Assembly: GCA_965207385.1 (NCBI GenBank)
Contig: CBDBLZ010000008.1
Coordinates: 1 to 64,000 of the forward strand
Source of the DNA: CAZXEU01 sp965207385
GTDB lineage: Bacteria; Bacteroidota; Rhodothermia; Rhodothermales; Bin80
Reading direction: 5' to 3'
DNA: 64,000 nt
A program made the translations under genes and the position numbers. The notes below the pieces were generated by a model. That model saw only the letters and a list, made by a program, of their open reading frames with translations, was not told where the DNA came from and did no database searches. This document shows positions 16,832-24,882 of the stretch, piece after piece. Within the stretch, counting starts at the first letter, position 1; each line of letters begins with the position of its first letter.

Positions 16832-17858
16832 GGCTCGTGCTTTTTGATTGACACGTCAATATAGCAGATTTGGCATTGCCGGTTTCACGATCCTCCCCGA
16901 AACCGGGTGATTCAAGCATCTGCTCATGGTCCGCGCTTCGCAGGATCAAGCGTACGGAAACGCCCGGCAATTCCTTGGCAAGGCAAAGGGCCGCAGCCGG
17001 CTCCATTACGCTGAAGGCTGACGCCAGCGCATCGGCATCCATTCCGGTGGACGCCGATACCACGACTGTCCGATTATCCGTCATCGCTCTTCCCGTGCGC
17101 GGATCCAGCAGGTGCGAATGCCGGACAGCACCCTGGTCGATGTATCGGGATGCCGGGCCCGAAGATGCGACGGCTTCGCCGGCGAGCTGCATCTTGCCGC
17201 CGCCGGGCAGCAGGACGCTCCAGCCAATACTGTCCGGCGGCGCCTCGGCCGCCGCTATGTCACCGCCTGCATCGACCAGCGCGTGCACAATCCCGTGCTG
17301 GGCAAGTACCCGCAGCGCTTCGCCTGCCGCATAGCCCTTCGCGATACCCCCTAGGTCCAGGCGCATGCCGGCCTGAAGCAGCACGGCGCTGCCGTCCTCC
17401 ACACGGAGCTTGGCGTAGTCCACCGCCTTCACCGCCTCGGCCACCTCGTCTGCCGGGGGCAACTGCCCGCGCCGGCGAGCCCAGCGCCAGAGCCGCGTCA
17501 AGGGCCCCACCGTAACGTCAAATGCTCCGCCCGTGAGCGCAGCGATCTCCTGGCTGCGCGCGAGCACGGCATGCAGGTCCGCGCTCAGGGAAACGCTGCG
17601 CCCGGACCCGGCCGATGCTGACAGCCTGTTCAGCTCGCTTTCGGGCAGATAGTCGCTCAGGCGCCCATCCAGGCCTTCAATGCGGGAAAACGCCGCCCTT
17701 GCCGCCTCGTCCGCCCGAGCACTGTCGGGTGCATAGAGCACAATCCTGAACCACGTGCCCATGTGGGGCTCGCGGTAGTCGAACCGCTCCAGGCCTTGTG
17801 CCTGTGCGGCGCTTGCTATCAACAGTCCCGCGGCGGCCGCAGCGACGCGCAGTCTCAA
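16824..17858 (-). CDS. apbE: FAD:protein FMN transferase (ApbE family)
   Basis: 344 residues with a Sec signal (LLIASAAQAQ). ApbE motifs are present in order: HMGTWFRIVLY, GAFDVTVGPLTRLWRW, LDLGGIAKGYA, LVDAGGDI and the metal/flavin region TGMDADALASAFSVM. ApbE links FMN covalently to a Thr of exported electron-transfer proteins. No obvious D-x-x-S/T-A-T acceptor motif was seen in the neighbouring genes, so its target is probably elsewhere or atypical. The TTG start lies in a TTGA overlap with the upstream dehydrogenase stop (17855-17858). It is embedded in a dehydrogenase operon. Confidence 0.88.
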   Translation of the reverse strand: MRLRVAAAAAGLLIASAAQAQGLERFDYREPHMGTWFRIVLYAPDSARADEAARAAFSRIEGLDGRLSDYLPESELNRLSASAGSGRSVSLSADLHAVLARSQEIAALTGGAFDVTVGPLTRLWRWARRRGQLPPADEVAEAVKAVDYAKLRVEDGSAVLLQAGMRLDLGGIAKGYAAGEALRVLAQHGIVHALVDAGGDIAAAEAPPDSIGWSVLLPGGGKMQLAGEAVASSGPASRYIDQGAVRHSHLLDPRTGRAMTDNRTVVVSASTGMDADALASAFSVMEPAAALCLAKELPGVSVRLILRSADHEQMLESPGFGEDRETGNAKSAILTCQSKSTSHG

Positions 17859-19228
17859 ATCACGCGTGTAACACCCGGCACGGCAATGGCATAGCGTCCC
17901 TTCGCGTCCGGCATTACGGGCGGATTCACATCCCAGCCAAACGTGTCAGGGACCAGCTTGAGGTCGCTGTTGAGTGCGTCCTCCCAGGCAACCTCCTGAC
18001 CGGAATACGTGGCCATGCGTCCCATGATGGAAGACATGGTGGCAATGGCTCCGTTTTCAGTATCGGCGTACTTGTACTCGCCGGCGATTATGGCGGCGAA
18101 CAGCTCATCATGCTCGACCTGGTAGGGATTCGGGTCCTCCTTTTCCCTGTGCTTGTAGATGATCTCACCCGAGGCGTCGTAGAGCTCTCCCGGAGCCGGC
18201 GCCGTACCCTTGGTGCCGTGGAAGGCCTCGGAGACGCGGTTCAGGCAGTCCGGCATGTGCCGGCACTGGCTTAAGACACGGCTACCGTTCTCGTATTCGA
18301 ATTCGACAAAATGATGGTCGAAAATCTCGCCATGATCCGGGCCCGTGCGTACCAGCCGGCCCCCCTGGCCCTGCGCCCGCACCGGGTGGCCCTGCAAGAC
18401 CCAGTTGGCCACGTCAATGTTGTGAATGTGCTGCTCGACAATGTGGTCGCCGCATAGCCAGTTGAAGTAGTACCAGTTTCGCATCTGGTACTCCATTTCC
18501 GTCAGCTTGCGCCCCGCCTTCTCCTCGTACTCGGCGCGCTCCCGCACCCAGACGCCTCCTCCATTCCAGTACACGCGGCCAAGAATGATGTCACCAATGG
18601 CACCGTCGTGCATGCGGCTGACCCACTGGCGGTATACGGTTTCGTAGTGACGCTGCAGGCCTACAACCACGTTGAGCTTCTTTTCCTTGGCCTTCTTGCC
18701 CGTTTCGAGAATCTGCCGCACACCGGGTGCATCCGTCGCGAGGGGTTTTTCCATGAAGATCTGCTTGCCCGCCTCCACGGCCGCCTCGAAATGCAATGGA
18801 CGAAATCCCGGAGGCGTGGTGAGTATCACAACGTCGGACTCCTCCAGCACCGCCTTGTATCCGTCGAAGCCGTCAAATCGACGTTCTTTGGGAACGTCCA
18901 CCTGAACGGTCACATTGGCCTTGCTGCGAGCAAGCGAGGCAGGGTCCATGAGATTGTCGAAGCTCTCTTCGATGCGGTCCATGAAGGGGTCTGCCATGGC
19001 CACCAGGCGCACGTTCGATGATGCGCTCATTGCCTGCATTGCGGCGCCCGTGCCGCGACCACCACAGCCGATGAGCCCTACGCGAATGGTGTCATCCACT
19101 CCGTAGTAGGCGCTGGCTGAAAGCGGGAATTGGCTCGCCATGACGGATCCGACCACGGCTGCGGTCCCCTTGACGAAATCCCGCCGCGTCACGGTGCGCG
19201 CCCGGTCGTTGGAATTGGCTTCTTTCAT
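17855..19228 (-). CDS. TAT-exported Gfo/Idh/MocA family oxidoreductase
   Basis: 457 residues. A twin-arginine signal (VTRRDFVKGTAAVVGS) is followed by the Rossmann motif GLIGCGGRGTG and FMEKPLATDAPG. The substrate region WYYFNWLCGDHIVEQHIHN is almost identical in pattern to the other exported dehydrogenase, indicating paralogy. An AGGT ribosome-binding element precedes the ATG. It is likely a periplasmic sugar or glycoside dehydrogenase with tightly held NAD(P). It is 43 bases downstream of the FGE-fold gene and overlaps apbE by 4 bases. Confidence 0.87.
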   Translation of the reverse strand: MKEANSNDRARTVTRRDFVKGTAAVVGSVMASQFPLSASAYYGVDDTIRVGLIGCGGRGTGAAMQAMSASSNVRLVAMADPFMDRIEESFDNLMDPASLARSKANVTVQVDVPKERRFDGFDGYKAVLEESDVVILTTPPGFRPLHFEAAVEAGKQIFMEKPLATDAPGVRQILETGKKAKEKKLNVVVGLQRHYETVYRQWVSRMHDGAIGDIILGRVYWNGGGVWVRERAEYEEKAGRKLTEMEYQMRNWYYFNWLCGDHIVEQHIHNIDVANWVLQGHPVRAQGQGGRLVRTGPDHGEIFDHHFVEFEYENGSRVLSQCRHMPDCLNRVSEAFHGTKGTAPAPGELYDASGEIIYKHREKEDPNPYQVEHDELFAAIIAGEYKYADTENGAIATMSSIMGRMATYSGQEVAWEDALNSDLKLVPDTFGWDVNPPVMPDAKGRYAIAVPGVTRVI

Positions 19229-19271
19229 GCTGCTACCTCGCTGAAATTTGGTTGGGTTGCTCTGCGGCCCG

Positions 19272-20246
19272 TCAGCCCCCCAGAACGGTGTCCCAGAAAG
19301 CCTGAATATCTTCAGGATCGGGACGCTCTACGGGTCTGATAATACGGAAACCCACAAAGGGGGAGTCTGTGTTCCACCACATGCTGCGGGGAATCTGCGG
19401 ATCCCGCCGCTTCCAGTCAAGACTGGACTCCAGGCGGGCTGCGCACCGGAGGTCCTCCGGGTCGTCGTCGTAGGCGCCTCCGCGTACGGTACGCGGATGA
19501 AGCCGCGTCGGCGGCATCCACGGATCGGCTCCCTCAAGGAGGGTATACGCCTCCGCCTCGTACTCATCCAGCGTCCATTCCGACACATTGCCGTGCATGT
19601 CGAACAGGCCCCACGGATTGGGCGCCTTGCCGCCTGGAGGCTGTAGCGTTTCACCGCTGTTGCCGTAATACCAGGCGTACGTGTCAAGCTGTGCCGGATC
19701 GTCGCCGAAGCTGTAGGCCGTCGTCGTGCCCGCCCGGCAGGCGTATTCCCATTCCGCCTCCGTGGGGAGCCGGTAGAACTCACCGGTCTTTTCGCTCAGC
19801 CAGTGCGCGTATTGCAGCGCAGCCCATTGCGTGATCCCGCTGGCCGGATACCCCTGGTTTCCCATTCCATGGGCCGGATCTTCGTAGGGAGGACTCGGCC
19901 GCGCCACAATCTCCGGGTCGAAAACCACGCCCTCGGCCGCCGCTTCGCTATCCCGGTCCCGGTATCTGAAATGGGCATACTCATCATAGGTCACTTCATT
20001 TACGCCCATGTAGAAGCTGCCCACCGTTACGGAAATGCGCGGGCCCTCGTCACTGTCCCGGCCGTGTTCCGGTTCCGGACTGCCCAGGTAGAACGTGCCC
20101 CCGGGAAGCTTCACCATGTCAAAGGAAATGTCCGTGCCCGGGATGGTTTGGGTTATGACCTCAGACTCGGTCAATTGCGCCTGTACGGCAGCAGGCCGCG
20201 CGCCTGTGCCGACCAGGATGGCCCCCAAGAGCAGTCTACTGAGCAT
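19272..20246 (-). CDS. Exported SUMF1/FGE-fold protein, probably not a formylglycine generator
   Basis: 324 residues from ATG 20246, chosen because it gives a clean Sec signal (MLSRLLLGAILVGTG...AVQAQ) and only an 11-base overlap with the upstream gene. FGE-sulfatase fold motifs are clear: MVKLPGGTFYLGSPE, RLPTEAEWEYACRAGT, NPWGLFDMHGNVSEWTLDE and TVRGGAY. However, the segment after RGGAY reads DDDPEDLRCAARL, so the paired active-site cysteines of true formylglycine-generating enzymes (in human FGE, just after GGSYM) are absent. No sulfatase gene is in the window. It is more likely a binding or non-heme-iron variant tied to sugar metabolism. Confidence 0.85.
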   Translation of the reverse strand: MLSRLLLGAILVGTGARPAAVQAQLTESEVITQTIPGTDISFDMVKLPGGTFYLGSPEPEHGRDSDEGPRISVTVGSFYMGVNEVTYDEYAHFRYRDRDSEAAAEGVVFDPEIVARPSPPYEDPAHGMGNQGYPASGITQWAALQYAHWLSEKTGEFYRLPTEAEWEYACRAGTTTAYSFGDDPAQLDTYAWYYGNSGETLQPPGGKAPNPWGLFDMHGNVSEWTLDEYEAEAYTLLEGADPWMPPTRLHPRTVRGGAYDDDPEDLRCAARLESSLDWKRRDPQIPRSMWWNTDSPFVGFRIIRPVERPDPEDIQAFWDTVLGG

Positions 20247-21243
20247 CCTTGGCAAACGCCGCGTCAAAGGCCGCCGCCGACGGAGCAAAGTCCATCTCCT
20301 TGACAGCGCCACAGGCTTCGGCCGCGCCGTGTTCCCGGTCCATGCCGCCGTCTTCCCACTCGATGGAAAGCGGACCGTCGTAGCCGGCGCGATTGAGCGC
20401 TCGAATGATCTCTTCGAAATCGATGCTGCCGCGGCCTATGCTCCGAAAGTCCCAGAACCGGTCCGCGTGACCGAAATCCGTGTGTCCGCCGAAGACCCCG
20501 GCGCGGGTAGGCCTTTCGGACCACCACACGTCCTTCATGTGGACGTGGAAGATGCGATCTCCAAAGTCATGTATGAACTGTACGTAGTCTACGCCCTGGT
20601 ACCCGAAATGACTCGGGTCGTAGTTGAAACCGAATGACGGCCGGTGATCGATGGCATGCAGCGCCCGATTGGCGCTTGAGATATCGAAAGCGATTTCCGT
20701 GGGATGGACTTCCAATGCAAAGCGAACGCCCACTTCCTCGAATACATCCAGAATCGGATTCCATCGCCGCGCGAAGTCCGCGTAGCCCGCGTCAATCATC
20801 TCGGCCGTGTTGGGCGGAAACGAGTAAAGCAGGTGCCAGATGCTGCTGCCCGTGAAGCCGTTGACCACGCTTACCCCCAGTCGAGAGGCGGCCCGTGCCG
20901 TGCGCTGCATTTCCGAAGCGGCTCGCTGCCGCACCCCTTCCGGGTCGCCGTCACCCCACACCTCGGGCGGAAGGATGGCCTGGTGGCGCTGGTCAATCCG
21001 GTCGCAGACCGCCTGGCCCACCAGATGGTTGCTTATGGCGTGAAGCTGGAGCCCGTGCCGGGAGAGGAGCTTGCGCCGGCCCCTGCAATAGGAATCGTCC
21101 TGCAGGGCCTCGCTGACACTGAAGTGGTCACCCCAGCAGGCCAATTCCAGGCCATCATAACCCCAGGACGCGGCCTTTGCGGCCAGGACTTCAAGCGGAA
21201 GATCGGCCCACTGGCCGGTGAACAGGGTAACGGGTCTGGCCAT
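20236..21243 (-). CDS. Sugar phosphate isomerase/epimerase TIM barrel (cytoplasmic)
   Basis: 335 residues without any signal peptide, unlike most neighbours. Xylose-isomerase-like barrel motifs include FALEVHPTEIAFD, FNYDPSHFGYQGVD, FHVHMKDVWW and LSIEWEDGGMDRE. The metal ligands Glu, Asp, His and Glu are in the expected order. The typical role is isomerisation or epimerisation of a sugar, inositol or keto-sugar. The preceding gene is a cytoplasmic dehydrogenase lacking a signal, so these two probably form the intracellular arm of the locus. It overlaps the FGE-fold gene by 11 bases. Confidence 0.85.
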   Translation of the reverse strand: MARPVTLFTGQWADLPLEVLAAKAASWGYDGLELACWGDHFSVSEALQDDSYCRGRRKLLSRHGLQLHAISNHLVGQAVCDRIDQRHQAILPPEVWGDGDPEGVRQRAASEMQRTARAASRLGVSVVNGFTGSSIWHLLYSFPPNTAEMIDAGYADFARRWNPILDVFEEVGVRFALEVHPTEIAFDISSANRALHAIDHRPSFGFNYDPSHFGYQGVDYVQFIHDFGDRIFHVHMKDVWWSERPTRAGVFGGHTDFGHADRFWDFRSIGRGSIDFEEIIRALNRAGYDGPLSIEWEDGGMDREHGAAEACGAVKEMDFAPSAAAFDAAFAKDAQ

Positions 21244-21270
21244 GATGAATATCTGGATCGAGGGCGAATT

Positions 21271-22434
21271 CTAGGATGGCGGAGCATACGTCGCATCCAC
21301 CCAGCTTCGACGTCGTCCGCTTTCCAGCGCTGTATGAATGAAATGCACGCCGCGGGCCCCGTCGGCGACATCCGGATAATCCCGGTCAAAGTCCGACGGC
21401 TTCAGGCCCGCTATCCGGGCCGCAATGGTGCGCCCGGCATTCACGTATATGTTGGCGAAAGCTTCAAGGAACGCCTCCGGATGGCCGCTCGGCAGCCGCG
21501 AATTGTGCTGGGCGACCGGCTCCAGGTAATCGTTCCCGCGCTTGAGCACCTGCTCGGGCCCGGAGAGCTCCCTGTGGTAGAGCCAGTTGGGATGCTCCTG
21601 AAACCACTGCAGTGATCCTTCCGAGCCGTGGACCCGGATATTCAGGTTGTTCTCCTCGCCGATGGAGACCTGGGAAGCGTGCAGCACCCCGCGTGCGCCT
21701 CCTCGGTAATGGACCAGCATGTTGACGTCATCGTCAATGGGCCGCCCCTCGACAAAGGTCGACACGTCGGCACACAGCGCCTCCAGTTCCAGTCCCGTGA
21801 CGTACCGGGCCAGGTTCTCCGCATGCGAACCAATGTCACCCAGGGCACCCGCACCGGCTCTCTTGGGGTCTGTACGCCAATCCGCTTGCTTGTGCCCCTC
21901 GCGCTCGATCGGCGTAGCCAGCCATCCCTGCGGATATTCGACTACCACCTTGCGCACGGTGCCGATGCGACCGGACGCCACCATGGCCCTGGCCTGCTTC
22001 ACCATGGGATAGCCGGTGTAGTTGTGCGTGAGTGCAAACACGAGCCCCGTACTTGCTACAAGGCGGCACAGCGCCTCCGCATCCTGCAGCGTGTTGGTCA
22101 TGGGCTTGTCGCAGATAACGTGAAAGCCTCCCTCCAGAAACGCCTTGGCCACCGGGAAGTGCATATGGTTGGGCGTAACGATAGAGACAAGGTCGATGCG
22201 GTCTCCGCGTGCAGCTTCCCGTTCCACCATTTCCTGGAATGAATCGTAGACGCGGTCCGCTTCCAGCCCGAGTGCGTGGCCCTGCTGCCGGGATTTTTCC
22301 GCGCTCGCGGAGAAAGCGCCCGCCACGAGTTCCATGGTCCCGTCGAGGGCCGCCGCCATGCGATGGACCCCGCCAATAAAGGCGCCGGGACCGCCGCCCA
22401 CCATGCCGTACCGCAGTTTTCTGTTGAGCCCCAT
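21271..22434 (-). CDS. Gfo/Idh/MocA family oxidoreductase (cytoplasmic)
   Basis: 387 residues from ATG 22434, only 2 bases after the upstream stop. The longer open frame would overlap the upstream gene by nearly 200 bases and adds non-homologous sequence. The Rossmann motif is GMVGGGPGAFIGGVHR, the family motif is ICDKPMTN, and GALGDIGSHAENLARYVTG carries the conserved substrate-site Asp and His. There is no export signal. It probably oxidises or reduces a sugar imported after periplasmic processing. The GGGPGAFIG loop places it in a different subfamily from the two exported dehydrogenases. Confidence 0.87.
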   Translation of the reverse strand: MGLNRKLRYGMVGGGPGAFIGGVHRMAAALDGTMELVAGAFSASAEKSRQQGHALGLEADRVYDSFQEMVEREAARGDRIDLVSIVTPNHMHFPVAKAFLEGGFHVICDKPMTNTLQDAEALCRLVASTGLVFALTHNYTGYPMVKQARAMVASGRIGTVRKVVVEYPQGWLATPIEREGHKQADWRTDPKRAGAGALGDIGSHAENLARYVTGLELEALCADVSTFVEGRPIDDDVNMLVHYRGGARGVLHASQVSIGEENNLNIRVHGSEGSLQWFQEHPNWLYHRELSGPEQVLKRGNDYLEPVAQHNSRLPSGHPEAFLEAFANIYVNAGRTIAARIAGLKPSDFDRDYPDVADGARGVHFIHTALESGRRRSWVDATYAPPS

Positions 22435-22436
22435 GA

Positions 22437-23285
22437 CTAGTATCTGAGATTCGTTAGGTGGGCCATGGCAGAGGTAACGCTTGCGAAGGCATCTTCCGGA
22501 TGATCGTGCTCCACAAAGTAGTGGACAAGGCCCGCGCCTTCGCTCGCGGCGAAGATGGGGCCGAATTCGATTTCGCCCGCTCCAACCGAAGTTATCGAGC
22601 CGTCTGCGGCCATGTCCTTGACATGGCACAGCGGAAATCGTCCCGGATGAAGGGCAAAGTAGGCCAGGGTGTTCTTGCCGCCAACTCGTATCCAGTACAG
22701 ATCCAGCTCCATCTTGACCAGGTCCGGATCGGTTTCAGCCAGGAGCAGATCGTAGGGGATCACCCCGTCCGTGTCCTCGAACTCGAATTCATGGTTATGA
22801 TAGGCAAACTGCACGCCGGCCTCACGAGCCGCCGCACCCACTTCATTGAATAAAGCGGCGTGCTGCCGGTAATGCTCCAGCGACCGCTCTTCCGGGGCCA
22901 GCCAGGGACAAACGATGTAGCCATGGCCGAGTGCCGAGGCCGACTCCAGTACGCCAGCCAGGTCGTCACGCAGCACCTCGATAGGCACATGCGCAGCCGG
23001 CGCCACCAGCCCCACCTCGTTGAGCAACGCGCGGATGTCCGCGGGATCCCGGTCAAAATACCCGGCAAACTCCACCTCCGTGTATCCCAGGGACGCCACA
23101 CGCCGGATGGTCCCTTCGAAGTCGTTCTCCATGTGGCCACGCACCGTGTACAATTGCAAACCGATGGCCGGTAGTGCCATTCCTTCGGGAACGAGCGGCT
23201 CAGGGTCCGTATCGCGCGCGCACCCCATGCCCCAGAGCATGCCGGCGGCCGCCGCGGAGGACTGCACGAACTTTCTTCTGTTCAT
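22437..23285 (-). CDS. TAT-exported sugar phosphate isomerase/epimerase TIM barrel, first gene of operon
   Basis: 282 residues. The N-terminus MNRRKFVQSSAAAAG is a twin-arginine signal; the following WGMGCARD may be a weak lipobox, giving a lipid-anchored periplasmic enzyme. Barrel motifs are IGLQLYTVRGHM, FAYHNHEFEFED, KMELDLYWIRVGGK and LCHVKDM. The GLQLYTVR opening is common in the subgroup found beside exported Gfo/Idh dehydrogenases and DUF1080 proteins. In that setting, barrels of this group act as keto-glycoside lyases or isomerases (family knowledge, not shown here). The gene heads the ten-gene minus-strand operon. Confidence 0.85.
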   Translation of the reverse strand: MNRRKFVQSSAAAAGMLWGMGCARDTDPEPLVPEGMALPAIGLQLYTVRGHMENDFEGTIRRVASLGYTEVEFAGYFDRDPADIRALLNEVGLVAPAAHVPIEVLRDDLAGVLESASALGHGYIVCPWLAPEERSLEHYRQHAALFNEVGAAAREAGVQFAYHNHEFEFEDTDGVIPYDLLLAETDPDLVKMELDLYWIRVGGKNTLAYFALHPGRFPLCHVKDMAADGSITSVGAGEIEFGPIFAASEGAGLVHYFVEHDHPEDAFASVTSAMAHLTNLRY

Positions 23286-24035
23286 GATCGAGGAGTATTA
23301 ATGATGCTGCAGGAAAATTCCCTGATAGATTTCGGACATCCACGCGGGTGGGAGCGCCGTTTCACCCCACGGGCGGCGCCCGCCCCTGCTGCCACAGGCG
23401 CGGCTCGCCAGGCCACCAGATTGAACAAGCGGTTTGAACACTTCATCTTGAGGCGCTTCCCTCCGCACGGGCACATTGCCCGGCCGACCGCGCACGTTCG
23501 GAAGTCCGATGCCAACATAGGCCGCCGCTTGTGGCCCGTCGCCGATGTTCGGGAAGGCGCACGTACCGCATTGGCCAAGCCGGCAAAGGGCTGCGCATCC
23601 CTGGCATACTATGCGTACGTTGCATTCGGAAGTGAGTGGTGACCCTGGAGCTCGCGAGAGCAATCGCGGCACCGCACGATATCCTTCTTGGCGGCCCATA
23701 AAGTACGCCAATTCCCAAACGTTATGCGAGAGGCCAGAGGCCGCGCTCCGATCCGGCTACTTCCCCGCCTTGCCCTGCTGCCCGCACGGCCCAGGCCCGG
23801 CAGCGCTCGGACGGTCGCCCACCCGTGCAGCACAGCCAAATTGGCGCCAAAGCCTATTCGGCTGCACAAATTGAAGAATGTCCTAATTCTGCTGCAGCCG
23901 GCGGCTTACGGTCGAAGAGCCGGCACCGGAACCTGCGAACGTCACCGCGCTTGTGCAAATTCCGGTGTACAAGCCGCAGTTCCGTGCTCATGCGTCTCGC
24001 TTCGCAAGACCCGCCGCACCATTTATTCCGTGCAT
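23286..24035. other. 750-bp divergent intergenic region between the two sugar operons
   Basis: No protein or RNA gene could be supported. Frames open here (including a 116-codon upstream extension of the LamG frame) lack motifs and look like high-GC shadows. The region must hold the promoter of the minus-strand operon near 23290-23340 and that of the plus-strand operon near 23900-24030. No confident promoter or operator sequence was identified. Its length is unusual for this compact window, so regulatory elements are likely. Confidence 0.45.
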
Positions 24036-24881
24036 ATGAATCTCTTTGCTGTCCTCTTCCTGACGGTACAAGTGCCGCCACAAGCCGCGTCCGCCCTGCG
24101 GGACGCGCTTACGTTTCACGTCAGTTTCGACACCGGCTTTAACGCCGATCTCTCAAGAGGTGACCCGAATCTGTACCACGCTCCCGGCTGGCGGGATCGG
24201 GACGCGGCGGCGGCACATGTGCCCGACTCTGAACCGGTGTCCGCCGGCCCGGGCCGCCATGGTAGATCGATAGTCTTTACCGGCTACACCGAGGGCGTTT
24301 TCTTCTACCGCGCAGCCGACAACCTGGTATACCAGGAGGAGGACTGGAGCGCAACCGTGTCTTTCTGGCTAAAGCTTGATCCCGACGAAGACCTGGAGCC
24401 GGGGCAGTGGTGCGATCCGATACAGATCACATCAAGGTCTTGGGATGACGGCGCCCTTTTTGTGGACTTCACCCGGCAGGTTCCCCGGCGCTTCAGGCTG
24501 GCGGCGTTCGCCGACCGCAGTGTATGGAATCCCTCCGGCCAGGACTGGCAAGAAATGCCGGACGGCGCCATGCCCATGATCACGGTGGAAGATCCTCCGT
24601 TCGGCGCCGATCGCTGGACACACGTCGCTGTGACGTTTCGAGGATTCAATTCCACGCCTGGCGCAGCCGTACTTACGGCATACCTTAACGGCGAGCCCGC
24701 AGGTGCCCTCCGGGACAGGCCGCAGTCCATCAGCTGGCGCGGCGAAGAAGTGCTGGCGCAGATCGGCCTTCAAATGGTTGGAGCGATGGATGATCTCGCC
24801 TTCTTTGACCGCGAGCTTAAGGCGTCGGAGATTCGTGAGCTCTACGGACTCGCGGGCGGCGTAGGGTCGCTTTACCAATAG
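24036..24881 (+). CDS. Secreted LamG/concanavalin A-like lectin-domain protein
   Basis: 281 residues from ATG 24036, giving a short signal sequence (MNLFAVLFLTVQVPPQAASA). The mature part is a LamG/ConA-like jelly roll: LTFHVSFDTGFNAD, RSIVFTGYTEG, WSATVSFWLKLDPDE, RWTHVAVTF, LTAYLNGEPAG and MDDLAFFDRELKASEIRELY, the last being a classic end-of-LamG signature. Such domains bind carbohydrate or accompany sugar-active enzymes. Its stop is one base before the ATG of the cytochrome gene, so the two are co-translated. The binding partner is unknown. Confidence 0.8.
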   Translation: MNLFAVLFLTVQVPPQAASALRDALTFHVSFDTGFNADLSRGDPNLYHAPGWRDRDAAAAHVPDSEPVSAGPGRHGRSIVFTGYTEGVFFYRAADNLVYQEEDWSATVSFWLKLDPDEDLEPGQWCDPIQITSRSWDDGALFVDFTRQVPRRFRLAAFADRSVWNPSGQDWQEMPDGAMPMITVEDPPFGADRWTHVAVTFRGFNSTPGAAVLTAYLNGEPAGALRDRPQSISWRGEEVLAQIGLQMVGAMDDLAFFDRELKASEIRELYGLAGGVGSLYQ

Positions 24882-24882
24882 C

